A DNA stretch of 64,000 nucleotides from Rugalucina vietnamica (lineage: Eukaryota > Mollusca > Bivalvia > Lucinida > Lucinidae). Position 1 is the stretch's first letter. Every line of letters starts with the position of its first letter. The stretch is taken from the NCBI GenBank assembly GCA_964017185.1, contig OZ024871.1, forward strand, positions 58,827,226 to 58,891,225, written 5' to 3'. Shown piece after piece: positions 1 through 10,588 of the stretch. The notes beneath the pieces are model-generated. The model saw only the letters and a list, made by a program, of their open reading frames with translations, was not told the origin of the DNA and did no database searches. The translations under genes were made by a program, and so were the position numbers.

Positions 1-482
1 TGTGAAGCCTCAGCTACTAGAGTTCTAGCCTGTTTTTCATCCTCAGGCACCTCACCCGTTACCTTATACTTGTAAATGGTTTGAAAGTCTGGACAGTTTT
101 GTTGCAGACGCTGCAGATTCGGACAACTGTTACCCTTTTCTGAGCTCTTCTTAGCAGGCTCTGCATTAACAGATTGCACTTTAACATTACTTTGGTCATT
201 TGAATAACAAAAAGTTACCTCATAGCCTACCGTACAAACATCTGGATCTTCTATTTCCTCCTCTGGAAGGGGCGGATACGTCCGTCTAGAGAGACCATCA
301 GCATTTGCATTATTTCGGCTACTTTTCTGGATAATCTCCATGTTATACCCTTGTAATAAAAGTGCCCATCTACCAAGCCTACCTTGACAATTTTTAATCT
401 GCTGCAGCCACTTTACAGACACATTGTCAGTGTAAACTGTGAACGGCATACTAGCAAGATATGGTCTGAACTGTCTTACAAG
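1..482 (-). pseudogene. Ty3/gypsy pol, RNase H end and following linker (frameshifted part, cut by window edge)
   Basis: An open minus-strand frame runs from about 482 to the window edge. It continues the RNase H/tether part of the polyprotein encoded at 451-2604, but in another frame. It holds the conserved gypsy block FTVYTDNVSVKWL (RNase H Asp region), then NANADGLSR, which in gypsy elements marks the RNase H end before integrase. It then becomes a Lys/Glu-rich linker. No integrase is visible; it would lie left of base 1. The frame change sits near 475-485, where the expected residues between KEGLA and the FRPYL block are missing, so a short deletion is the likely cause. Confidence 0.8.
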
Positions 483-2604
483 CGAGTCCTTCTTTGTCTG
501 TGATGTGCCATCTTAATTCTTCGTTTCTTAATGCCCTACCTCCGTAAGCAATTGGGTGTTCCTTACCCTCAGAATCTAATTGACTAAGTACAAAACCTAT
601 TGATTCATCACTTGCATCTACAGCTAAAATAAATGGTTTGTCAAATTGAGCAAAAGCTAGCACAGGTGCTGTTATTAATGCCTTTTTGAGAGTCAGAAAA
701 GCTTGATTGCATTCTTCAGTCCATTCAAATTTAACATCTTTTCTCAACAGTTTATTTAGAGGCAAAGCTATCTGTGCAAATGATTTAATGTATTTCCTAT
801 AGAATTGTGCTAAACCTAGAAAAGCTCTAACATTTTTGACGTTTTTCGGCACTGGATAAGTCTCAATAGCACTGTACTTGCTTGGATCTACCTTAATTCC
901 TTTAGGTGAAAGTATATGACCTAAGTATTTGACTTCTCTAGCAGCAAATTTACACTTGCCTGGATGGATTCGAAGATTTGCTGCGCGCAAATTTTGGAAA
1001 ACTTGACCTAGATGGTCTAAGTGTTGATCAAAATTCTGGCTAAAAATCAATATGTCATCAATATAAACCAAAGCGATCTTCCAATTTAAGTCTTTTAGAC
1101 ATAATGCCATCAAATTTTGGAAGCAACTAGGACTATTTCGTAAACCAAATGCTAGACGATTTGGCGTGAATATTCCTTGATGTGTAATAAAACTTGCTTT
1201 TTCGGCTGTAGACGGACATAATGGTACTTGATGAAATCCTGAGCGCAGGTCGCACAAACTAAAAATCTGAGCATTAGAGTCTGCTAAAGTGTCAAATACT
1301 TCATCCAATGTAGGAATTGGAAATGAAATAGGCTCTGTTATTTTATTTAGCTCCCTATAATCTATAGCAAATCTATACTCACCATTGGGTTTCTTAACTA
1401 GCACTACAGGTGAATGCCAAGGGCTATTTGATTCTCTAATGATACCATTTTGCAACATTTCATTGGTTAATCGCTCTGTTTCAGCACGCATTTTAGGTGT
1501 CTGTCTATAGGGTGGTTTACTTACAGGCTTTTCTGTTTTTGTATGAATCACATGACTATGAAATTTTGCTTCTCCTAATTCAGAAGAATCTTTTGCAAAA
1601 ATGTCCCTATTTCGGCCCAAAAATGTGTAAAGTTTACGCTTTTGCTCATCGGACAATTCAGAATGGTCTAAATTTAAGCCTAAATCTTTTGCAATATTTT
1701 CATAATGCATTTCAGAATCATTTTCCAAAGATGGATCTGTTAAATTTACAGAAGGAATGTCATCATGATCAGTGACCTGTGTAATATTTTCTTCATCGAT
1801 CAAATGTGATGTTGCTATAACAAAATTTTCTTTCAAATAGACTGGAAAATTTGTTGGATTTAGCACCCTATATGCTCCAGATCCCTCACCTATAGCACTT
1901 AAACACTTACCTCCTACTAAGCCTTCCTGGTTAAGACTAGCTGAAGGTTCTAAAAGAACAGTACTGTCGACTAATGAGCCTGAATTTGATGATAAAGCAA
2001 TTTTGACAGGCAGTGTGCATTCAGCCTGTGGTTCTAAGACCACTGAAGACACTGTCCTCACCAAACCTACACATGTTTTTGTGTTTTGACCCATTGAAAT
2101 ATGACAAACAGTTGGCTCTTCATCTTCACATGCTGTACTTTTTGTACTTTTGCTTGTTTTGAAACTTACAGTACCTTGCTCTAAGTCAATTTTAGCCTTA
2201 TTTTGCTTTAAAAAGTCCATGCCTAAAATAAGTGGTTGATGTAATTTTTCAAACAGATGAAAAGTATGTTCTAAGACAACACCATCTATTCTAAATGGTA
2301 ATGTTACCTGTCCAAGAACCTTGTGGACTTCCCCACATACACCTACAATATGAGCTAATGAGCTTGGCATGATTTCTACATTTTTGAATGATCGCCTGTA
2401 AATGTGTTCACTCACGCAACTTATGGTTGCGCCGGAATCTATCAGCCCTGAACATGTCTGCTTGCCTATATTTACTTGAATTAAGTTATTTTCTAGAGGT
2501 GCTATTAAAGCTACCTTACATGCACTCCGGTCAATGCTAGCAGAATTTACGCTGCAATATTTCTTTGAACAGTGCCAGTTTAGCTTATTCTTATACTGAG
2601 GCAT
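451..2604 (-). pseudogene. Ty3/gypsy-type pol: protease, reverse transcriptase, start of RNase H
   Basis: A 717-residue frame. Near the N-terminus it has an aspartic protease: LIDSGAT (active-site DSG at residues 56-58) and the flap-side LILGMDFL. After a variable linker it has a full RT: WHSPVVLVKKPNGEYRFAID, FSLCDLRSGFHQV (motif A Asp), LAFGLRNSP, YIDD catalytic box at residues 514-517 (bases 1054-1065), and KCKFAAREVKYLGHILS. RNase H then begins at FILAVDASD. The order protease-RT-RNase H is that of Ty3/gypsy pol. The frame stops early at 451 after KEGLA through a frameshift; homology continues in the neighbouring frame to base 1. The N-terminus lacks a clear gag; a weak Cys-His cluster (HCSKKYC) lies at residues 11-17. 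Non-functional in this state. Clade not assigned. Confidence 0.93.
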
Positions 2605-4300
2605 TTTGCTTATATCTTATTTAAATTTTACACAATAAATAGCACAATGAAATAAAATAAATATAGTATGGAAAGTACCGACAGTTTAACTTATCTGTAT
2701 TCTTGGTTCTGTGTACATCTAGTCGGTCCTCATCTAGGTTGGCTGGTCGACATCTGTTGAATCTGGCTGGCTAGTCGGTCGTCTATCTTGAAGAGTTGAG
2801 AGGTTCTCGTACCCGTTGAATTGTCCACCACATCTGTCACAAGGCAAACGGTCGTTGCTATGGCGTAGTTGTAATGGCCTAATGTCTGTATCGAGGTCAC
2901 TGTGTGAATGCACTCGCTTGGCAGATTTGGGGAATTGAGCTCAAGCTGATTGGTAGCACACAGGACCCGAACTACACTGAAGCTTAACGACCACCGTGTG
3001 AACAGTTTAAATGTCTTGGCTTATAGCCTACCCGTGAAATAAAACTTCAAGATAGATAGGTAGTTTTCTGAATTTTAATTATTATTTTTCAAAAATGTAA
3101 AAACGCGATTGATGCAGAATATTTTCTTCCTTCAATGTCCTAAATTGTTCCTAAATCACTTTTTCACAATGTCCTAAATTTGTCCTAAACACAATGCACT
3201 TTTTGTCACTTTCTGTTGCTGAAGTCCTACACTATGAATTTCCAAAATGTTCCTGTTGTTCGCGAAAGAGTCTTGAATCAAACCTGAAATTGTTATTGTC
3301 CTAAACGCGATGTCACCAGCATATATTTTCTCAAAATCAATTGTTCATCACTTCAAATTATTTTTATGTACACCTCAGCTTCCTGTATTCTTATTTTCTA
3401 TTTGTAAGTTCTTTTCAATGTTCTACTCCAATTCTTATTGCCTTAACTCTGTAAATTTACAAGTTCTTATTTGCACATCACTTTTGAAACTGAAACTTAA
3501 GATTTTAACAAAGATTTGAAAGTCTTTGCATAAAGCCAATAAAAGTCAAATGGAATATGCATAGTCTACATTGCAAAATCACATGTTCCCAGTTTCGTAT
3601 CCAGATCATAACTGAATTTCAAAACTAAAAATTTTGTGTTTCCAAAAATTCTCATCTTTTTTGATCAACCAATAAATTGTTTCCTTACTTTCGACCAATC
3701 CTAAAGATTTCTGCAAAACCCAATGAAATTCCTTGTACTAAATTCCATCTCAAGGTGCCAAACTGTCCCTTAGAGTAAATTCAGCCAAATTGTCAAAAAT
3801 ACAAAATAATCTGCTCTTTCAAATAATCTCCCCTTTCCTGAGTTTCAATCAGCAATTTCTTTGTCTAAGCATTTTGCTAGAAGCCAATTATGACATGAGT
3901 TACCTAAGTTAAGCGCCCTATGTTTTGTTTGTTAAGAAGTGCTAAAAGTTTCAAAGTGTTATCCAAGCTCAACCTATCTGCCAAAAGAGCTTAATTACTT
4001 ATATGGTGATAACTTGTTAAACCTTCAAAGCTGTCCCATTTCCTTGTGAACACAATTTTACCAAACTGCCAAAATGCATTTGATGAACAGAAATCTTGAG
4101 AAATATTACATTCCTAAATTCCAAAATTATGCAAATGTAACTTTAACTTTTTATCTTATTTCTGATGAAAAATATCCTTTCATACCATCCATCCATTTTT
4201 TGTTACACAACACATAAAAATTGAAAAACCTTTCTCACATTTTGTACTTGAATTTATTTGCAATGTTCTTACTATTCTTACTTACTATGTATTTTTATGC
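2605..4300 (-). other. Probable 5' flank (leader and LTR) of the gypsy element; no intact gene
   Basis: About 1.7 kb of AT-rich sequence between the gypsy pol start and the broken end of the copia element. A 69-codon minus-strand open stretch at 2734-2940 contains a C-x2-C pair (CDRCGG) and may be a gag tail, but this is weak. Short degenerate repeats of TCCTAAAT occur around 3137-3300. No LTR boundary or primer-binding site could be fixed. Because copia RT homology stops at about 4301, the gypsy element may have inserted into the copia element, putting its 5' LTR inside this interval; this is an inference. Confidence 0.4.
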
Positions 4301-4753
4301 ATAAAGCAAATGTACCAAAATTTTCACTGGTGACAGTTCTCTGCCCTGCAGAAAAGCTGATTTGATATCAGTTGTTTTCACTCTCCAATTTTCACTTGAA
4401 GCGATGGCCAGAAAGGTTCTCATAGTTCCCTTACCAACTGTAGGACTGTCTCTCGGCATCATAAATTCTTCCTCAAACCCTCTCACCACCAGCCTTGCCT
4501 TTACCTGTCAGTTTTTCTGTGTTATCACCCATCTAGTAGAAAGGGTGTGCTGGCCACAATTTTTCACCTCTTCATATGTGTTGAAATCCCTCAGTTTTTG
4601 TAGCTCAGATAGTTTTGCTGCCGTAGATTCACTGCAGTCTTTGTCATTTTTCAATGTTATGTTCACATTGACATTATCCGTGATCTGTTCCCATTGTATT
4701 TCATCGAGATTTATGCTTTTCTGCTCTCCACTGTTATCTTCCTTGATGTTATA
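4295..4753 (-). pseudogene. Ty1/copia reverse transcriptase, N-terminal fragment
   Basis: Continues the integrase frame after a TAG stop. It starts with an acidic linker, then has TLSTRWVITQK, KARLVVRGFEEE, RDSPTV and WRVKTTDIKSAFLQG, which are the opening blocks of copia RT (the last includes the motif A Asp). An in-frame TGA lies at 4508-4510. Homology fades after AFLQGREL near 4301, and the YVDD catalytic box is absent, so the protein cannot be active. Confidence 0.88.
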
Positions 4754-6115
4754 CTAGTTTCTGTTTCTACCTGTTGCTTTACCGGCTCGTCCTGTTACTG
4801 TTGCTCTTATCCAGTCATTTGTATCTTGTAATTTGTACTGGATTTGGTCATTAGCTTTTAATGCTTTTCTGCTTTGCTGAGTATTTGCTGTATTATCTGT
4901 TCCTAGTGCTGGTTCTTCTCTTGGGATCGCCTCAGATATACTGGTTTCTGTGCCTTTATCTTCTTCCTTCTCGCTATCTTTGTCTGGTAGACCCTGTTCT
5001 ATATCCCCTCCAGTTTCTTCTTCATCTCTCTTCAAGTAGTTGTTCACTTTCTGCAATCTATTTGGGGAAACTCTAACAAATACACCCCCATGTCTGACAA
5101 AAACAACTTTCCCATCTTGAAAAACTACTTTTCCTGGTCCAAGCCAACGCTCCTTTCCTTCACGCTTGTAAAAGACTCTATCTCCATTTTCAAACACCTG
5201 TTCTGATGCTCTTACTTTGTGTCTTAGAGCTCTTCTTATCCTTTCATTAGCTTCAGACTCTATAAATATTTTTCTGGCAGCATGTAAAGCATTCAAATGT
5301 TTAGCAAATACCTCACTGCTGGTTGTTCCCTCCATTGCTGGCAGATTGTCACTCATTATATTTGGCAAGTTTGGGTTTTCTCCAAAGACAAGTTGGTGAC
5401 TGCTATAACCATTCCACATCTGCAGGGAATTTCTGGCCATATTTGCCCATGAGAGTAAAGTCTGAGAGTTCATCTTACCATATTCTGCCTCCAGCTTGAT
5501 GAGCATCATGTCTGTAATGGCGTGCACCTTTTCGCACAGTCCATTCTGAAAGGGACTCTCTCCAGATGTAGTACACAGTGTGACATTCAGAATGTATGCC
5601 ACTTCCCTCATTTCATTTGAGTTGAACTCCCCACCGTTGTCTGTCATAAGTGCTCCCATAACGCCAAACCTCCCTATCCAGTGTGTCATTAAGGCATCTA
5701 TTACATTGCTGGGCTGCTTCCTGTCAATGAAGATGGACACTGTGTATCTGGACCACATGTCAATTATGTGCAGAATCAATCGGCTGTTCCATTGTTTAAG
5801 ATCCATTGCCACTTTTTCGTTGAACTTTGTAGCCATAGGCAGTCCGACAACTGGTCTGGATGGAGTTTTAGCGTATACTTTACAAAGTTCACATTCCTGC
5901 TCTATCTGTGTCATAGTGTCCTCATACTCTTCCTGCCATACCCCGGCGTCTTTCAACAGAGCTATCAGTCTTTTCTTGGTTGGGTGAGCAAATTGCCGAT
6001 GCAACTTAAGTAGTGTCTTGTAACGCTCCTGCTTGTTCAAATTTTCTAGCTTGATAGTACAAACATTCTCCACCGGAACCTCTTCCGTCTTATCTATAGG
6101 TATACCATAGTGGCC
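4754..6115 (-). pseudogene. Ty1/copia integrase
   Basis: About 450 residues in frame with the protease upstream. Numbering from the GTG at 6073, a zinc-binding HHCC domain is formed by H25, H30, C61 and C64. The catalytic DDE triad is D91 (AMDLKQW), D145 (MTDNGGEF) and E181 (QNGLCEK), with 35 residues between the second Asp and the Glu as expected for integrases. A C-terminal DNA-binding-like segment follows (ENGDRVFYKREG, RWLGPGKVV), then an acidic Glu/Asp-rich tail. It is bounded by a TGA stop upstream (6116-6118) and a TAG downstream, while homology continues past both, so these look like decay of a single gag-pol frame. Confidence 0.92.
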
Positions 6116-6457
6116 TCAGGTTGTCAGGTTCAAGGCTACCTCCTTCCCCATAATATTGGCAGTATCATTTTCAAGGTCCATTTTGATGGCAGCTTTCTTC
6201 ATGGCTGTTCTTGAAAGCAAGAGAGGAATATCTGATTCAACCACATTAGTCTTTATCGTCACATTGCCGGCAATTACTGCAGGTAAGCTGTATTCCCCCG
6301 TAGACTTCAAGCAAGTACCCCCTCCAAACTTAAATACTCTTTGGCCATCTATTCGCTTTATTTTGTTTTTGTCAGACGGGTCTAGGGACTGAATATAATT
6401 TTTGATCCATTTATCACCACAAACAGTGCTGCTGTCTAACTGTCTAACACTGCGCAA
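6116..6457 (-). pseudogene. Ty1/copia aspartic protease
   Basis: About 113 codons between gag and integrase. The active-site region LDSSTVCGDKW lies at the start, and the frame includes FKFGGG and the SDIPLLLSRTAMKKA block seen in copia proteases. It is out of frame with gag: at 6432-6447 (plus strand) the 8-mer CTGTCTAA occurs twice in tandem directly over the active-site codons, and the frame changes there. Gag and protease frames overlap at 6436-6457. A TGA at 6116 separates it from integrase. Confidence 0.88.
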
Positions 6458-7470
6458 TTTTGTGCATCAATGCCCAAGCGAAGAACTTCCTCATTATTGT
6501 ATCCTGTAAACAGTACAGCATGTTCTTCTTCAGCTAAATTTATTTTTGCCATGTTTTCCCAGCTGTCTGGGCATGCAGGTAATAGATGGCGGTACGACCC
6601 ACAAGATTTGCATGTGAGTGTTCTACCATCAGGCCCTGTAGGATTAATGTTCTTTCTGTCCCTTACACTTGGCTGACTTACCCGAGATCCTGACTCTGTA
6701 CGTTGATACCCCTCTCTCCCTGTCTGTCGTCTTGTCCCCGTTCGTTGATATTCTCTAGTCCGTGAACTGCTCTTAGCTGATCGCCAGTTTTTCCATGTCT
6801 CGTCCCGTTCTCCGCCAGTAGGTTTATGTCGCCCCGTCCCCTTTGTATATCCTGAAGCAAGTAGTGCCTCTTCATTGGCACTGAGAAACGTCGGTTCTAC
6901 CCTGATTGCCCCGCTGCTACTGCCCGCTTGACTGTCACCCTTGAACTTCTTTAGTGATTTCTTAGCCTCTTCATAAAGTGTTTTCTTATTCTCATAGTTC
7001 ATACCTGTCAGTACCAATAATTTCTCCTCTTTTGTGATACAAGCTTTTCTAAGTAGCTTAAAAGCTAGAATTTCAGGCGGAAGTGTCATCTTTTTCTTTT
7101 CAATTTTCCTGTACTTCGCATCATATTCTGCAATAAATTCCTGAATTGACTGTCCTTCATTTCTGTAAAAGTCATCAAAATCCTCAAATTTCTCCAAACT
7201 ATCTGTCAAATCGTCTTTTGCTAGATGCTTGTCAAAGGAGTTTATAAGAACTGTTAAACCATCAATACTTTTTAAGTCATCAATTGGAATCTGATCAAAA
7301 ACTTTTTGTCTGATTTGTGTTTCATCTTCTTCTGGAAGGGATAAAGCTATAGCAATACCTTGTTTTTCTTTACTTAAGTCTGTTATTTCCCTCCATGCTT
7401 TCAGTTCTTGTCTGTACCTTTCATAATTTTTGGACTTGAGAAATGTTGGTGGATTTATCCTTGTTGACAT
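6436..7470 (-). CDS. Ty1/copia Gag
   Basis: A 344-residue frame opening with MSTRINPPTFLKSKNYERY. It has the helical copia-type Gag body (ELKAWREITDLSKEKQG; FRNEGQS-like segment IQEFIAEYDAKYRKIEKKKM) and a basic Arg/Ser/Gly-rich stretch. A CCHC zinc knuckle is at C287, C290, H295, C300 (C-x2-C-x4-H-x4-C), for RNA packaging in the virus-like particle. The frame ends in AVLDS, which is already the start of the protease active site, so in the ancestral element gag and pol were probably continuous. The start ATG lies about 100 bases inside the primer-binding site, which is sensible for a leader. This is the best-preserved reading frame of the element. Confidence 0.9.
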   Translation of the reverse strand: MSTRINPPTFLKSKNYERYRQELKAWREITDLSKEKQGIAIALSLPEEDETQIRQKVFDQIPIDDLKSIDGLTVLINSFDKHLAKDDLTDSLEKFEDFDDFYRNEGQSIQEFIAEYDAKYRKIEKKKMTLPPEILAFKLLRKACITKEEKLLVLTGMNYENKKTLYEEAKKSLKKFKGDSQAGSSSGAIRVEPTFLSANEEALLASGYTKGTGRHKPTGGERDETWKNWRSAKSSSRTREYQRTGTRRQTGREGYQRTESGSRVSQPSVRDRKNINPTGPDGRTLTCKSCGSYRHLLPACPDSWENMAKINLAEEEHAVLFTGYNNEEVLRLGIDAQNCAVLDS

Positions 7471-7572
7471 TTTTAGATTTCACCTTCTTGTGGCAAATAA
7501 CTGTCCAAATACCAAAGTCTGTATTTTCACGCTCTCCAAGTATCTTCCCCTCCCCTTGAGGACTGTTCCACG

Positions 7573-7583
7573 CTCTGCTACCA
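7573..7583 (-). promoter_or_regulatory. Primer-binding site for initiator tRNA-Met
   Basis: The plus strand reads CTCTGCTACCA, the 3' end of animal initiator tRNA-Met (acceptor strand plus CCA) as I recall it. On the element strand it lies one base inside the LTR edge, exactly where the primer for minus-strand DNA synthesis should anneal. Confidence 0.8.
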
Positions 7584-7584
7584 C

Positions 7585-7815
7585 TGATTAATCCAACAAA
7601 CACTAATATTCAGCTGTCACTTTATTATGACTCCATATTGTATGACTTTAGTAACTCACTCTCCCCAGTAGTCATGGTTACATATTGTGACGTCATGACG
7701 TCTGACGTCATGACGTCACATGACTTCACTTAATGTTGTTTCCTAAAGGAGAGTACTCAAGTTATGCAAATCAGTTAATTAAGAAGCTCATAATAATAGC
7801 TATATGAAATTAACA
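7585..7815 (-). repeat. 5' LTR of the copia element
   Basis: On the element strand it begins TGTTAATTTC and ends GGATTAATCA, giving TG...CA ends over 231 bp, and is followed by the primer-binding site. The right edge coincides with the point where the surrounding hairpin-family repeat resumes (ATGCATTTGAATGGG). It contains a palindromic cluster of TGACGTCA-like sites at 7690-7720, a possible CRE-type promoter element. The partner LTR is not in the window, so the target duplication cannot be tested. Confidence 0.75.
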
Positions 7816-8074
7816 ATGCATTTGAATGGGAAAAAATAGGAAAATGTCATGTAATGGCAGAAATTTTGTGACTTGCTAGGAATGAGCAAATGGACAGAAG
7901 ATTTATGCTTATGAAAATATTTTAGGCCCAGGGGTTGTCTGCCCCTGCCACGGGGCTATATACATGTAGATGACCATAATATTTAAACAGCTTTTTCTCA
8001 GAAACTGCTTAGCCAATCAAAGCCAAACTTTATGTGGAATCCTTTGGAAGAGGAAATGAAAGTTTATATAAATG
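7816..8074 (+). mobile_element. Hairpin-family element copy 1, left part (core A)
   Basis: Core-A sequence (ATGCATTTGAATGGG, AGAAACTGCTTAGCCAATCA, GAAAGTTTATATAAATG), cut on the left by the copia LTR and on the right by the TIR element at 8075. It resumes at 12529. Confidence 0.8.
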
Positions 8075-8108
8075 CAGGCTGCCCAGTGCTCCTATTTTTC
8101 CTATTTTT

Positions 8109-10561
8109 AGCTCACCTGAGCCGAAGGCTCACAGGTGAGCTTATAGGATAGGCAGGCACCCGGCGTCCGTCCGTCGTCGTCATCCACCATTTTCAAAGAT
8201 CTTCTTCTCTGAAACCGCTTGGCCAATCAAAGCCAAATTTTATATGAAACATCTATAAGAAGGGGGAACCAATGTGTATATAAGAAATCCACGTCACATG
8301 ACCAAGATGGCCGCCATGCCCATATATGGTAAAAACCCTTCAAAAATCTTCTTCTCCAGAACTGGTGGACCGATTTCAACGAAACTTGGCATGAAGCATC
8401 GATGGCTCAAGCACTACAATGTGTATATAAATCATGACCCTTTGATGACCTTGACCTATTTTAAGGCAAGGTCAACATAGGTCGCCAATGCACTGGAATG
8501 GGGAAAAATTTTAAAATGTCATTTTAAGTGAAAATCTTGTAGGAAATGGGCAGTAGGACTGAATATTGATGATTCTGAAAAAAATTGGACCCCAGGGGTT
8601 CATCAGGCCGTATCCCGGGGCAATATACCTGTACATTACCATAATATTCAAACATCATCTCCTCTAAACCGCTTGGCCAATCAAAGCCAAATTTTATGTT
8701 AAGCATCAATAGGAAGGGGGAACCAATGTGTATGTAAGAAATCCAGGTCACATGACCAAGATGGCCACCATGCCCATATATGGTAAAAACCTTTCAAAAA
8801 TCTGCTTCTCCAGAACAGGTGGACCGATTTCAACAAAACTTGGCCTGAAGCATCGATGGCCCAAGCACTACAATTTGTATATAAATCATGACCCTGTGAT
8901 GACCTTGACCTATTTTACAGCAAGCATACATGTGATTCCTCCTGGATCGTCCGGGAGGATCCAGGAAATGAGGACCATATCCCGGCCTCCAGGAAAGCCT
9001 CTAGAATCTCCCGGATGCTGAATTTTCCTATCATATTTTTTTTTCCAAACTGTCCATTTAGGGCAGAAAAATACGGTAATCACTTTACAGACGAAAGTCA
9101 CAAAGGGATTAAGTAGTGTCTGTTACGTAATTACAAAGGAGGGAAACAACAATTAGTGGTGTCACTTTAGGGGTATTGGGTGCAGCGAGGCGTTAAATTG
9201 GCCCAAGCATCCACAAAGGTACCTGTTCAAAGTGTAAACGCAGGGTAAAATTTCCCGCCAATATGTCAAATTGATAGTGGAAAAAATTTTACCTGTACAC
9301 CGTTGACCTTGGCCTTGGCTAGTGTAAACATTTCAAAAATGAAAGTAGAAATTTTTGTGTCTGGGATCGATTTTTCATTTTCTTGGTTAGTACAGGCAAT
9401 ACAGTTTAATTTCTTTTAACTTATTGAAGTGAGATAGATATATACTGTATAAAATAGCACTTGCAAACTTTTATTTGGAATGAGACAGAAAAATCAGCTG
9501 AAAATGGACATTCAGTTGACAGATTTCTGCATGATCAAGCATTGCTGCTTCAACAGTATAACACTTGGAATATCCCCTGCCTCTTCTTATTGTTCAGGTT
9601 ACCCCTTTAGCTTTTATGATTACATGAGACACAAGGATAAGCTGATTATTGTACCATTATGCATTTTGAAACTAGGGTGGGGGTGGGGGGGAGATAGGGG
9701 AAAGCAAATTGCTTCAAATTTGACAGAAAAAATGATGGTGTTGCATGAAAACATGCAAAATCGTGCATTTTAGATGCCGACATATAATCTCCCTGAAGTA
9801 GACCCCAATCTCCCTGAAATGAAATCCAAATCTCCCACTTCCACACCAGGAGCTCATCACATGTATGAGGAAGGTATAGGTCGCCAATGCATTGGAATGG
9901 GGAAAAATTTTAAAATGTCATTTTAAGTGAAAATCTTTCTGGAAATGGGCAGTAGGACTGAATATTGATGATTCTGAAAAAAATTGGAACCCAGGGGCTC
10001 ATATGCCCCCACCCCAGGGCAATATAAATGTATATTTCCATAATATTCAAACGTCTTCTCCTCTGAAACCGCTTGGCCAATCAAAACCAAATTATATGTG
10101 AAGCATCTATAGAATGGGGGAATCAATGTGTATATAAATAATCTAGGTCACATGACAAAGATGGCCACTTTGCCCATATATATGGTAAAAACCCATCAAA
10201 AATCTTCGCTGAAACCAATAGACTGATTTCAAGGAAACTTGGCCTGAAGCATCGATGGCTAAAGTACTCACATGTATATATAAATCATGACCCTGTGATG
10301 ACCAAGTTTATGGCAAGGTCAACATGGGTTGCCTATGCATTTGAATTGGGAAAACTGTTAAAAATTAAATGTCATTTGAAGGGAAAAGCCAGCAGGAAAT
10401 TGGCAAATGGACAGAATATTGAAGATTCTAAAAAAAGAAAATGGCCCAAGGGCTTCATCTGCCTCTGCTCTGGAGTTAAATACCATAATATTCAAACATG
10501 TTTATTGGTATATGCAGCAGATCTCAGGTGAGCGTTTACAGGACCATTGGTCCTCTGGTTT
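8109..10561 (+). mobile_element. Hairpin-family element copy 2 (core A, type 1 end)
   Basis: The 5' hairpin is at 8109-8141 (AGCTCACCTGAGCC / GGCTCACAGGTGAGCT). A CGTC-rich tract and core-A units of about 450 bp follow (ATGACCAAGATGGCCGCCAT; CCCCAGGGG palindromes; TCTTCTTCTC motifs). It ends with TCAGGTGAGCGTTTACAGGA and the hairpin GGACCATTGGTCC near 10540-10556. It is interrupted by another element at 8925-9867. Confidence 0.9.
8925..9867. mobile_element. TIR insertion inside hairpin-family copy 2
   Basis: A 943-bp sequence unrelated to the surrounding core splits GGCAAG...GTATAGGTCGCC. Its ends are inverted: CATACATGTGAT (8925-) and ATCACATGTATG (-9867), extended by CTCCTGG on both sides with a small gap. 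No transposase frame is visible. A target duplication could not be fixed. Confidence 0.6.
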
Positions 10562-10588
10562 CCTATATTTTCAGGGCTTCCTATTTTT

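Larger units (their letters stand above)
4301..7815 (-). mobile_element. Ty1/copia LTR retrotransposon, 3' part missing
   Basis: Reading right to left: 231-bp 5' LTR (7585-7815), primer-binding site (7573-7583), gag, protease, integrase, and the first part of RT. The integrase-before-RT order is diagnostic of Ty1/copia. Protease, integrase and RT lie in one frame interrupted by stops at 6116-6118 (TGA), 4754-4756 (TAG) and 4508-4510 (TGA). Gag is in a different frame. RT stops after the AFLQG block near 4301, and no second LTR is visible to the left. The right LTR edge lies inside a hairpin-family repeat that resumes at 7816, so the element inserted into that repeat. Confidence 0.9.
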
